From contig CATXEA010000018.1 of NCBI GenBank assembly GCA_958367245.1, forward strand, positions 1 through 64,000: DNA of 64,000 nt. The letters run 5' to 3'. Of the stretch, positions 25,115 through 33,280 are shown one piece after another. The notes under the pieces are model-generated. The model had not been told where the DNA came from. It ran no database searches and was given only the letters and a program-made list of their open reading frames with translations. Numbering within the stretch: position 1 is the first letter of the stretch; the number at the start of each line of letters is the position of its first letter. Position numbers and translations under genes: made by a program. This DNA comes from an uncultured Blautia sp. Lineage in GTDB: Bacteria; Bacillota; Clostridia; Lachnospirales; Lachnospiraceae.

Positions 25115-26725
25115 ATGTATACACCATATCCTGAAAATATGATGGAATCTATCAAAAAGGTAGAGGCTACAAGAGCAGAGCGTATGTCTACAGAGCCGGC
25201 TCGTCTTTCTGCGGAAGAAAAAGATGCACTCCTGAAAGAATTCCACCCAGACTATAACCCGGATGCTTTTGCTGAGATTAAGGTTGGACCAAACAAAGGA
25301 GAAAAAGCTCCTTTAGAGCTGGCGCACCTTCTTCATTCCACAAGCCGCATCCAGAATGAAAATATTGACCTTTCAAAGGTAGACTACGATGTAGACGTAC
25401 TTGTTATCGGCGGCGGCGGCGCAGGTTCTTCCTGTGCCATTGAAGCGCACAATGCCGGTGCAAATGTAATGATCGTGACAAAGCTTCGTATCGGCGATGC
25501 CAACACTATGATGGCAGAGGGCGGTATTCAGGCTGCAGATAAAGAGAACGATTCTCCTGTACAGCATTACCTTGACTGCTTTGGCGGCGGACACTTTGCA
25601 GGAAGACCGGAGCTTGTAAAACGTCTTGTTATGGAAGCTCCGGATGCAATTAAATGGCTCAATGAGCTTGGTGTTGAGTTTGACAAAGAAGAAGACGGAA
25701 ATATGATCACCACACACGGCGGCGGTACTTCCAGAAAGAGAATGCATGCTGCAAAGGATTACTCCGGCGCTGAAATCATGCGTACAATCCGCGATGAGGT
25801 TATTAACCGCGGTATTCCTGTTGTGGAATTTACTTCTGCTGTTGAACTTATTAAAGATGAAAAAGGTCAGGTAGCAGGCGCTGTTCTCCAGAATATGGAA
25901 ACAGGAGACTACCTTGTGGCAAGAGCAAAAACAGTTGTAATCGCTACAGGTGGAGCGGGAAGAATGCATTATCAGGGCTTCCCGACATCTAACCACTACG
26001 GCGCAACAGCAGACGGTCTTGTTCTTGGATACCGTGCAGGCGCACCGCTTCTTTATCAGGATTCTATTCAGTACCATCCGACAGGAGCTGTTTATCCGGC
26101 GCAGATTCTTGGCGCTCTTGTAACAGAAAAAGTGCGTTCCGTTGGCGCGCAGCTTGTAAATGCTGAAGGTAAAGCGTACATCCATCCACTGGAAACACGA
26201 GATGTAAACGCTTCCGGCGTAATCCGTGAGTGCCGTGAAGGCAGAGGCGTAGAAGTTCCGGGAGGTCTTAAAGGCGTATGGCTTGATACTCCGATGATTG
26301 AAATTCTCGGAGGAGAGGGCACAATTGAAAAGAGAATCCCTGCAATGTTCCGTATGTACATGAACTACGGTATTGATATGAGAAAAGTGCCGATTCTCAT
26401 TTACCCTACTCTTCACTACCAGAACGGTGGTATTGAAATCAACGGCGAAGGCTTTACAAAAACAATTCCAAACCTTCTTGTTGCAGGTGAGGCAGTTGGA
26501 GGAATCCACGGAAGAAACCGTCTTATGGGTAACTCCCTTCTGGATATTATCGTATTTGGCCGTAACGCAGGTAAGGCTGCGGCTGCAAAAGCAAAAGAGA
26601 CAGAGCTTGGTTCTATGAACCTTGACCATATCTACAAATATGCAGAGGAATTAAAGGCGGCAGATGCAGACGAGCATGATATTTCTCCAATGCTCCTTCC
26701 AAACTATGCCCGTCACGAAAGATAA
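25115..26725 (+). CDS. frdA: Soluble fumarate reductase flavoprotein subunit
   Basis: 536 aa. The FAD fold begins late (V-L-V-I-G-G-G-G-A-G-S at 95-105) because of a 90-residue N-terminal extension. Family residues are present: H-G-G-G-T-S-R at 201-207, H-P-T-G at 321-324, a T-R362-D segment where the catalytic Arg is expected, H434-Y-x-x-G-G-I, and H-G-R-N-R468-L-M-G-N-S-L-L-D. Only about 55 residues follow the FAD fold, so the usual C-terminal helical domain is short. It sits 11 bases after FrdB. The reaction is most likely fumarate to succinate, with electrons from the Hdr/Flx proteins rather than a quinol. Confidence 0.85.
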   Translation: MYTPYPENMMESIKKVEATRAERMSTEPARLSAEEKDALLKEFHPDYNPDAFAEIKVGPNKGEKAPLELAHLLHSTSRIQNENIDLSKVDYDVDVLVIGGGGAGSSCAIEAHNAGANVMIVTKLRIGDANTMMAEGGIQAADKENDSPVQHYLDCFGGGHFAGRPELVKRLVMEAPDAIKWLNELGVEFDKEEDGNMITTHGGGTSRKRMHAAKDYSGAEIMRTIRDEVINRGIPVVEFTSAVELIKDEKGQVAGAVLQNMETGDYLVARAKTVVIATGGAGRMHYQGFPTSNHYGATADGLVLGYRAGAPLLYQDSIQYHPTGAVYPAQILGALVTEKVRSVGAQLVNAEGKAYIHPLETRDVNASGVIRECREGRGVEVPGGLKGVWLDTPMIEILGGEGTIEKRIPAMFRMYMNYGIDMRKVPILIYPTLHYQNGGIEINGEGFTKTIPNLLVAGEAVGGIHGRNRLMGNSLLDIIVFGRNAGKAAAAKAKETELGSMNLDHIYKYAEELKAADADEHDISPMLLPNYARHER

Positions 26726-26747
26726 TTATTTGAAATAAAGGATTATA

Positions 26748-26810
26748 AAAGCAGTCTTGCCTGATCATTTCCTCCGGAATGGTTGACAGGTTGGGCTGCT
26801 TTGCTATAAT
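26748..26810 (+). promoter_or_regulatory. Fumarase promoter overlapped by an inverted repeat
   Basis: TTGACA (26783-26788), 16 bases, TATAAT (26805-26810) with a TG extension: a strong promoter. An imperfect inverted repeat spans it: AAAGCAG (26748-26754) with CTGCTTT (26796-26802), plus CCTG/CAGG inside. The repeat could end the frd transcript weakly or bind a regulator. The fumarase genes are therefore a separate transcription unit. Confidence 0.65.
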
Positions 26811-26851
26811 GAAAGAATAAATTAACAATACTCACAGGAGGAGAGAAAGCA

Positions 26852-27694
26852 ATGCGTGAAATTGAAGTAAGCAGACTTACAGATGTAATCGAAAAGCTCT
26901 GTATCGAAGCAAACAATCATCTTCCGGAAGATGTAAAATGCGCGATCAAAAATTGCCGTGCATGTGAAGATGGAGAAATCGCCAAAGGCGTTCTCGACAA
27001 CATTATCGAAAACTTTGAAATTGCAGACAACGAAAATGTACCGATCTGTCAGGATACAGGTATGGCATGTGTATTCCTTGAAATCGGACAGGACGTTCAC
27101 TTCACAGGCGGAGATTATACAGAGGCTATTAACGAAGGTGTCCGCCGTGGCTATGATAAAGGCTATTTACGTAAATCTGTAGTGAAAGATCCGGTTCGCC
27201 GCGGCAATACAGGAGACAATACTCCGGCTATGATTTATACAGAAATCGTTCCGGGAGATCAGGTTAAGATCACAGTTGGCCCGAAAGGCTTCGGAAGTGA
27301 GAATATGAGCCAGATCCGTATGTTTAAGCCGTCTGCAGGTCTTCAGGGAATCAAGGATTTCATTCTGGAAGCAGTAGAGACAGCAGGCCCTAATCCATGT
27401 CCTCCAATGGTAGTTGGCGTAGGTATCGGCGGTACTTTTGATAAATGTGCGCTTCTTGCAAAAAAAGCTCTTATGCGTCCGCTGGATTCTCAGAATCCGG
27501 ATCCGTTCTATGCAGATCTTGAAAAAGAAATGCTGGAAAAAATCAATGAGCTGGGCATCGGACCGCAGGGCTTCGGCGGCAAGACAACAGCCATCGGCCT
27601 GAACATCGAAACACTGCCTACTCACATTGCAGGTATGCCATGCGCAGTAAATATCAACTGCCATGTTACCCGTCATAAATCGGAGGTGATTTAA
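26852..27694 (+). CDS. Class I fumarate hydratase, alpha subunit
   Basis: 280 aa, the usual length for the N-terminal half of two-subunit, oxygen-sensitive [4Fe-4S] fumarases (and tartrate dehydratases). Landmarks are I-C-Q-D-T-G-M-A near 68, G-N-T-G-D-N-T-P near 112, G-S-E-N-M-S near 149 and G-I-G-G-T-F-D-K-C near 190. It interconverts malate and fumarate. Its position directly after frdA and the malate-type dehydrogenase at the head of the region argue for fumarate rather than tartrate. AGGAGG ribosome binding site. Confidence 0.85.
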   Translation: MREIEVSRLTDVIEKLCIEANNHLPEDVKCAIKNCRACEDGEIAKGVLDNIIENFEIADNENVPICQDTGMACVFLEIGQDVHFTGGDYTEAINEGVRRGYDKGYLRKSVVKDPVRRGNTGDNTPAMIYTEIVPGDQVKITVGPKGFGSENMSQIRMFKPSAGLQGIKDFILEAVETAGPNPCPPMVVGVGIGGTFDKCALLAKKALMRPLDSQNPDPFYADLEKEMLEKINELGIGPQGFGGKTTAIGLNIETLPTHIAGMPCAVNINCHVTRHKSEVI

Positions 27695-27695
27695 T

Positions 27696-28259
27696 ATGGA
27701 AAAACGTCGTATTACACTGCCTCTTACAGAGGAACTGGCGCGCAGCCTTCATGCAGGCGACCAGGTATTATTAACAGGAACTATTTATACTTCCCGTGAT
27801 GCGGGACATAAGAGAATGTGCGAAGCTCTTGCAAAAGGCGAGGAGATTCCTTTTGATCCAAAGGATGCTACAATTTACTATGTTGGACCGACTCCTGCTA
27901 AACCGGGCGCTGTAATCGGCTCTGCAGGTCCTACAACAAGTGGACGTATGGATGCTTATGCACCGACCATGATGTCTGTAGGCGCAAGAGGAATGATCGG
28001 CAAGGGAGCCCGTCTTCCTGAGGTTGTAGACGCAATGAAGAAATACAGCGGCGTATACTTCGGCGCGATCGGAGGCGCAGGCGCGCTTCTTGCCAAATGT
28101 ATCAAAAAAGCCGAGCTTATTGCATATGAAGATCTGGGAGCAGAGGCTCTTCGTAAACTGTATGTGGAGGATATGCCTCTTGTAGTTATTATTGACAGCG
28201 AGGGCAAAAACCTTTACGAAGACGGAAGAGCTGCTTATCTTGCGCAGAAGAATGTATAA
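27696..28259 (+). CDS. Class I fumarate hydratase, beta subunit
   Basis: 187 aa, 1 base after the alpha gene. The swivelling domain shows G-P-T-P-A-K-P-G near 70-77, G-P-T-T-S-G-R-M near 83-90 and G-K-G near 106; these loops bind the dicarboxylate. The split two-gene form is typical of Firmicutes and archaea. Together with the alpha subunit it links the malate-type dehydrogenase to fumarate reductase. Confidence 0.87.
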   Translation: MEKRRITLPLTEELARSLHAGDQVLLTGTIYTSRDAGHKRMCEALAKGEEIPFDPKDATIYYVGPTPAKPGAVIGSAGPTTSGRMDAYAPTMMSVGARGMIGKGARLPEVVDAMKKYSGVYFGAIGGAGALLAKCIKKAELIAYEDLGAEALRKLYVEDMPLVVIIDSEGKNLYEDGRAAYLAQKNV

Positions 28260-28949
28260 GTGCAGATGAAAGGATTAAGAGAGTATCATTCTCACGGACA
28301 GATGTCGGAAGCCTTTCTGACTGCTGCTTTCCTGTCTCTTTCCGGAGGCTTGCAGGATGCTTATACCTATGCGTTCAGGGGCAGCGTATTTGCCAATGCC
28401 CAGACAGGAAATATTGTTCTGTTAAGCCAGAATCTTTTTGAAAAAAACTGGGGACTGGCTTTGCGTTATTTCATTCCTGTGTTTTCCTTTGTTCTTGGAG
28501 TTGCCATTGCAGAGTGGATTCGCCAGTCCTACAGTAATATACATAGTTTTCACTGGAGACAGTTGGTTGTCTTAAGTGAAATTATACTGCTTTTTATTGT
28601 AGGTTTTCTGCCTCAAAGCATGAATATGCTGGCAAACGCTATGGTTTCTTTTTCCTGTGCCATGCAGGTACAGGCGTTCCGTAAGGTTACAGGCTATGCT
28701 TTTTCCAGTACTATGTGTATCGGAAATGTTCGAAGCGCCATGGAATCTTTGTATACCTTCTGCAGAAAGCGTGAGCCCAAGATGCTGAAAAAAACCCTTC
28801 GCTACTGGGAGATTATTATTCTCTTTGCACTGGGAGCAGGGCTTGGAGGTCATTTTTCCTCAGTATTCGGGGCAAGAACCATCTGGTTTTCCTGTGTTCT
28901 TTTACTGATCAGTTTTTTCCTTATGTTTATCAGGGAAGAAGAGGAGTAA
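28260..28949 (+). CDS. YoaK/DUF1275-family membrane protein
   Basis: 229 aa. GTG directly after the fumarase stop is used here; ATG 28266 is an equally likely start and neither has a good ribosome binding site. Six or so hydrophobic helices. Family signature pieces: S-G-G-L-Q-D-A-Y-T-Y near 23 and A-N-A-Q-T-G-N-I-V near 41. Function of the family is unknown. Translational coupling to the fumarase gene is likely and a strong terminator follows. A link to dicarboxylate transport is tempting but unsupported. Confidence 0.78.
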   Translation: MQMKGLREYHSHGQMSEAFLTAAFLSLSGGLQDAYTYAFRGSVFANAQTGNIVLLSQNLFEKNWGLALRYFIPVFSFVLGVAIAEWIRQSYSNIHSFHWRQLVVLSEIILLFIVGFLPQSMNMLANAMVSFSCAMQVQAFRKVTGYAFSSTMCIGNVRSAMESLYTFCRKREPKMLKKTLRYWEIIILFALGAGLGGHFSSVFGARTIWFSCVLLLISFFLMFIREEEE

Positions 28950-28977
28950 GGAACTGCGGTGGTCTGTGCAGTAAAAA

Positions 28978-29018
28978 AATCCTCTCCGGTATTTTAAACG
29001 ATACCGGGGAGGATTTTT
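28978..29018. terminator. Bidirectional intrinsic terminator
   Basis: Stem AATCCTC-T-CCGGTAT with ATACCGG-G-GAGGATT (28979-29014 core), A-run on the left and T-run on the right, so it serves the fumarase/YoaK unit and the convergent hydrogenase gene. Confidence 0.88.
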
Positions 29019-29025
29019 GTTTTTA

Positions 29026-30531
29026 TTATTTCAGTTCGATTTCTTCCAGCTCTTTTGGCGGGAGTTTTTTTGAGGAATCGGTGAGGTATTTTTTCAGCGC
29101 TTTGGAAGCTTTGTTGTAAGGCGCGTTTGTTCCTGCGCCGCCCATGCAGCCGCCGGGACATGCCATTCCCTCGATCATACAGCCCTTGAGCTTTCCTGCC
29201 TTGGCAAGAGTCAGGACTTTTTTGCATTCTGCAAGGCTTTCCGCATGTTCGATGTGAACGGGAACGTCCGGATAATATTCCTTCAGACAGGCTTCAATAG
29301 CGCCTGCCACACCGCCGGAAACAGCATATCCACGTCCTGCTGCTGTGGCATTGTGGAAGGAAGTGGAAGGCTCGATTTCCTCCGGATTAATTTCCTTTGC
29401 ATCAAATAAGCCCCACAATTCTTCGTAGGTGATAACGAAATCCACGTCACTTCTTATAGTAGTTCTCATAGCTTCCAGTTTCTTGGCCGCGCATGGTCCG
29501 ATAAAGACGATTTTTGCATTGGGATGTTCTTTCTTAATGCTTCGCGCTGTGGCAACCATAGGGGTCAGCTCCTGAGAAATATTGTCAATCATATCCGGAA
29601 ACTGTTTTTTTGCCATCATAGACCAGGAAGGGCAGCAGGAGGTGAGAAGGAACGGAAGGTTTCCTGTTGCAACTTCTTTTGCATAGTGATGCGCCTCTGC
29701 AATAGCTCCGATGTCTGCGCCCAGAGCAACCTCATATACATTGCTGAAGCCAAGCGCTGATAAAGCTGCATGGAATTTTGCAGGAGTTACATTGTCTCCA
29801 AACTGATTAATATAAGCAGGAGCGATTTCCGCAATAATCTCTACGCCCTCACGAAGGGCATGAGCAAGCTGGAAAATCTGTGATTTATCGGAAATAGCGC
29901 CAAATGGGCAGCTTACCATACACATACCGCAGGAAACGCATTTGTCCTGATCGATGGTTGCGCGGCCCTGATTATCGCTTGTGATCGCTTTTACGCCGCA
30001 GGCGCGTTCGCAGGGACGCTCTTTATGTGCAATGGCATCGTAAGGGCATACAGCCTTGCATTTGCCGCATTTGATACATTTGGACTGGTCGATATGAGAT
30101 TTGCCGTTTACCATGGAAATAGCGCCTTTGGGGCAGACCTGCATACAGGGATGAGCCACACAGCCTTTGCACATATTGCTGACTTCGTACTTATTGGGCG
30201 CGCAGGCTGCACATGCAGAAGGAATAACCTGCATAAGCGGCGGCTCATAGTATTTCTCATCAATATTACTTGCTTCCACACCTGCTGTCAGATGGACAGC
30301 TTTATTTTCGGGACGAAGTGAAAGTCCCATTGCAAGACGGACACGTTCGCTTGCAACAGCTCTTTCGCGGTAAATGCTTTCACGGTATTTGGCGCGTTCT
30401 TCCACAATGTTGTAAGGGATTGCTTCAATGTCATGGATCAGCGAATCATCTGTGGACTGGAAACCCAATTTTGCAACTTCAGTAAAAATTTTTCGGCGAA
30501 TCTGCTTCACCGGAGTGTCAAGACCTCTCAT
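29026..30531 (-). CDS. Stand-alone [FeFe] hydrogenase, group-B-like
   Basis: 501 aa. GGAG lies 9 bases before the ATG. An N-terminal helical region of about 80 residues is followed by several [4Fe-4S] motifs (C-K-G-C-V-A-H-P-C, C-I-K-C-G-K-C, C-V-S-C-G-M-C) and the H-cluster domain: T-S-C-C-P-S-W near 296, G-P-C-A-A-K-K near 343 and E-G-M-A-C-P-G-G-C near 451, all ligands intact. The G-P-C form of motif 2 and lack of an N-terminal [2Fe-2S] domain fit the poorly studied group B. It probably uses ferredoxin. It diverges from the HydCBA operon across a 386-base control region. Direction (H2 making or sensing) is unknown. Confidence 0.87.
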   Translation of the reverse strand: MRGLDTPVKQIRRKIFTEVAKLGFQSTDDSLIHDIEAIPYNIVEERAKYRESIYRERAVASERVRLAMGLSLRPENKAVHLTAGVEASNIDEKYYEPPLMQVIPSACAACAPNKYEVSNMCKGCVAHPCMQVCPKGAISMVNGKSHIDQSKCIKCGKCKAVCPYDAIAHKERPCERACGVKAITSDNQGRATIDQDKCVSCGMCMVSCPFGAISDKSQIFQLAHALREGVEIIAEIAPAYINQFGDNVTPAKFHAALSALGFSNVYEVALGADIGAIAEAHHYAKEVATGNLPFLLTSCCPSWSMMAKKQFPDMIDNISQELTPMVATARSIKKEHPNAKIVFIGPCAAKKLEAMRTTIRSDVDFVITYEELWGLFDAKEINPEEIEPSTSFHNATAAGRGYAVSGGVAGAIEACLKEYYPDVPVHIEHAESLAECKKVLTLAKAGKLKGCMIEGMACPGGCMGGAGTNAPYNKASKALKKYLTDSSKKLPPKELEEIELK

Positions 30532-30611
30532 TTATCAGTTCTCCTTTTTGTTTATTTCCGCGCATTTTTGCAGTACAGAAATGCTTCTTTATTTATACTG
30601 TCATCTTTAAT

Positions 30612-30640
30612 ATCATATAGGAAAATCGTCCAAAAAGCAA
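30612..30640 (-). promoter_or_regulatory. Promoter of the stand-alone hydrogenase
   Basis: On the minus strand TTGCTT (30640-30635), 17 bases, TATGAT (30617-30612), about 80 bases before the ATG. Confidence 0.5.
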
Positions 30641-30787
30641 GGCTGTGCAGGAAATCGTATCAATTGTCTGAAAAATAACGGGATTGACATGAAAATTGCT
30701 TTGTATTTTTGTAGATACAATCGTGAAAAACCGCTAAATATAAGCCTTTTCAGCCTTTACTAAACTTGTGAAAAATGTATATATTTG

Positions 30788-30832
30788 TTGTAAAATCGCG
30801 AATCATATTATATAATTACCACATAGGTAATT
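30788..30832 (+). promoter_or_regulatory. HydCBA promoter with a dyad at the start site
   Basis: TTGTAA (30788-30793), 17 bases, TATAAT (30811-30816). A dyad AATTACC-ACATA-GGTAATT (30814-30832) begins in the -10 and covers the expected start point, the usual place for a repressor. The leader to ATG 30918 is about 95 bases. Confidence 0.65.
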
Positions 30833-30917
30833 GCGGTGACACGCAAAAAATATACAATAAGCACAATGACGGACGCAGCGTCAGAAATATGATAAAACAT
30901 ATCAAGGAGGGAACTGA

Positions 30918-31397
30918 ATGTTAGACCAGTCTTACTACAAGAAAACAGATGAGATTATCGAGCACTATGGACGCAAGCCGGCTTCGTTAATCCCCATCAT
31001 GCAGGACATTCAGGCAGAATATCGTTATCTGCCGGGAGAGCTTCTTACTTATGTGGCAGCCGAAATCGGCGTAACAGAAGCGAAGGCTTACAGTGTAGCT
31101 ACATTTTATGAGAACTTCTCTTTTGAGCCGAAGGGCAAATATGTGATTAAGGTATGTGACGGAACTGCCTGCCATGTAAGGAAGTCACAGCCCGTAAAAG
31201 ACGCTCTGATGAAGGAACTTGGATTAAGCAGCAAGAAGCATACAACAGACGATATGCTTTTTACTGTAGATACTGTTTCCTGTCTTGGCGCCTGCGGACT
31301 TGCGCCGACTCTGATGGTAAACGACGATGTTTATCCGAAGATGACACCCGAGAAAGTAATCGAACTGATTGAGAGATTGAGAGGTGAAAATGCATGA
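30918..31397 (+). CDS. hydC: Bifurcating hydrogenase HydC / NuoE-like subunit
   Basis: 159 aa, thioredoxin-like [2Fe-2S] fold. Cluster ligands are C-D-G-T-A-C near 86-91 and C-L-G-A-C near 124-128. It is the NuoE-type subunit of trimeric HydABC hydrogenases, which couple H2 to both ferredoxin and NAD(P). AAGGAGGG upstream, and the stop overlaps the next ATG by 4 bases. Confidence 0.88.
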   Translation: MLDQSYYKKTDEIIEHYGRKPASLIPIMQDIQAEYRYLPGELLTYVAAEIGVTEAKAYSVATFYENFSFEPKGKYVIKVCDGTACHVRKSQPVKDALMKELGLSSKKHTTDDMLFTVDTVSCLGACGLAPTLMVNDDVYPKMTPEKVIELIERLRGENA

Positions 31398-33265
31398 GTA
31401 TTACCTGTAAAGATGATTTATTAAAGAAACAGGCAGAAGCAAAGGAACATATTTCTTCTTATACCTGCCGTGTTCTCGTCTGTTCCGGTACCGGATGTAT
31501 GGCTTCCGGCGCGCAGAAGATTTACGACGAAATGGTTAAATTATGTGAAGATCTGGACGGAGTACAGATTGAAATGCAGAAAGACCTTCCGCATCTGGGT
31601 GTGATCAAAACAGGCTGTCAGGGATTATGCGAATTGGGACCGCTTGTGCGTATCGAGCCTTATCATTATCAGTATGTGCATGTACAGGTGGAAGACTGTA
31701 AGGAAATCGTTGACCGGACGGTTATCGCAGGTCAGCCTGTGGAAAGACTGTTCTACAGACAGGGTGACAAAGTCTGTCCGCAGCCGGATGATATTCCGTT
31801 TTTAAATCTTCAGACAAGAATCGTTCTGGAAAACTGCGGAAAAATTGATGCAGAATCCATTGACGAATATATCGCAGTCGGCGGTTTTCAGGCTCTGGCA
31901 AAGGCGCTCTTCGAAATGACACCGGAATCTGTTATTGATGAAATCACCAGATCAGGTTTAAGAGGAAGAGGAGGAGCTGGTTTCCCGGCTGGTAAGAAAT
32001 GGTCTCAGGTGGCGCGCCAGAAAGAAAAAGTGCGCTATGTAGTATGTAACGGCGATGAGGGCGACCCCGGCGCATTTATGGACGGCTCCGTAATGGAAGG
32101 CGATCCGTATAAGATGATCGAAGGTATGATTATTGCAGCCTATGCAGTTGGCGCAGAGAACGGATATATTTATGTACGTGCGGAATATCCTCTTTCTGTG
32201 GCAAGACTTCGTATGGCTATCGATCAGGCAGAGAAGTATGGTCTTCTGGGCGATAATATTTTAGGTTCCGGTATTAATTTCCACTTACATATCAACCGCG
32301 GAGCAGGAGCTTTCGTCTGCGGCGAAGGTTCTGCCCTTACTGCATCCATTGAAGGAAACCGCGGTATGCCGCGTGTAAAACCGCCCCGTACCGTTGAAAA
32401 AGGTCTTTGGGAAAAACCGACTGTATTAAATAACGTAGAAACTTATGCAAATGTTGCAAAAATCATTCTCCAGGGCGCAGACTGGTTCCGCACCATCGGA
32501 ACAGAGGGAAGCCCGGGAACAAAGACATTCTCCCTCACCGGAGCAATCGAAAATACAGGTCTTATCGAAGTGCCGATGGGAACGAATCTCCGTCACATTA
32601 TCTATGATATCGGCGGCGGCTTAAAGAGCGGCGCTGCATTTAAGGGCGTTCAGATTGGCGGACCATCCGGCGGATGTCTGATCGAAGACCAGATTGACAG
32701 CCCTCTTGATTTCGATTCTGTTAAGAGTCTTGACGCGATCATGGGCTCCGGCGGACTTGTAGTTATGGACGAAAATACCTGTATGGTAGAGGTTGCCCGT
32801 TTCTTTATGAATTTTACCCAGCGCGAGAGCTGCGGTAAGTGTGTTCCGTGCCGTGAAGGAACAAAGCGTATGCTTGAGATTCTGGAGCGTATTGTAGACG
32901 GCAAGGGACAGCTTTCTGACCTCGACGAGCTGGAAGAGCTTGCAAATATGGTTCAGAGCATGGCTCTGTGCGGTCTTGGAAAGAGCGCGCCTCTTCCTGT
33001 TATCAGTACGCTGAAACGCTTCCGCAAGGAATACGAAGAGCATATTGTTGACAAGAAATGCCGTGCAAAGGTTTGTACAGCGCTTCGTAAATTCCACATT
33101 AATCCGGAATTCTGTATCGGCTGCGGCAAATGTGCGAAGAACTGTCCGGCAGGCGCAATTTCCGGAAAGATCAAACATCCGTATACCATTGACAATGACC
33201 TTTGTATCAAGTGCGGTTCCTGTAAAGACAACTGTAACTTTGACGCAATTTATGTGGAAATGTAG
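31394..33265 (+). CDS. hydB: Bifurcating hydrogenase HydB / NuoF-like subunit
   Basis: 623 aa. An N-terminal [2Fe-2S] thioredoxin-like domain (C-S-G-T-G-C near 31, C-Q-G-L-C near 76) precedes the NuoF core with the FMN/NAD glycine loops (G-L-R-G-R-G-G-A-G-F near 189, C-N-G-D-E-G-D-P-G near 216), the S-C-G-K-C-x-x-C cluster site near 477, and two C-terminal [4Fe-4S] motifs (C-I-G-C-G-K-C, C-I-K-C-G-S-C). FMN is the proposed bifurcation centre with NAD(P)H as one partner. Confidence 0.92.
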   Translation: MSITCKDDLLKKQAEAKEHISSYTCRVLVCSGTGCMASGAQKIYDEMVKLCEDLDGVQIEMQKDLPHLGVIKTGCQGLCELGPLVRIEPYHYQYVHVQVEDCKEIVDRTVIAGQPVERLFYRQGDKVCPQPDDIPFLNLQTRIVLENCGKIDAESIDEYIAVGGFQALAKALFEMTPESVIDEITRSGLRGRGGAGFPAGKKWSQVARQKEKVRYVVCNGDEGDPGAFMDGSVMEGDPYKMIEGMIIAAYAVGAENGYIYVRAEYPLSVARLRMAIDQAEKYGLLGDNILGSGINFHLHINRGAGAFVCGEGSALTASIEGNRGMPRVKPPRTVEKGLWEKPTVLNNVETYANVAKIILQGADWFRTIGTEGSPGTKTFSLTGAIENTGLIEVPMGTNLRHIIYDIGGGLKSGAAFKGVQIGGPSGGCLIEDQIDSPLDFDSVKSLDAIMGSGGLVVMDENTCMVEVARFFMNFTQRESCGKCVPCREGTKRMLEILERIVDGKGQLSDLDELEELANMVQSMALCGLGKSAPLPVISTLKRFRKEYEEHIVDKKCRAKVCTALRKFHINPEFCIGCGKCAKNCPAGAISGKIKHPYTIDNDLCIKCGSCKDNCNFDAIYVEM

Positions 33266-33280
33266 GAGGGAGGACATATT

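Larger units (their letters stand above)
30532..30917. other. Divergent control region between the two hydrogenase units
   Basis: 386 bases without a gene. It holds promoters for both directions (separate entries), a short dyad TTGTAT/ATACAA (30701-30720), and a small stem TGACG/CGTCA in the leader near 30866-30885. None matches the Rex consensus seen at 16698. Confidence 0.5.

Noticed and set aside
25373..26629. 418-codon open frame on the minus strand opposite frdA
   Set aside because: The plus-strand gene has a ribosome binding site, full family motifs and operon spacing; the antisense frame is Cys/Ser/Phe-rich with no domain, typical of a codon-bias shadow.
30701..30720. TTGTAT/ATACAA dyad as a Rex site for the hydrogenases
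   Set aside because: Only 6-bp arms, wrong centre length and no TTGTTAA or TTGTGAA half-sites.
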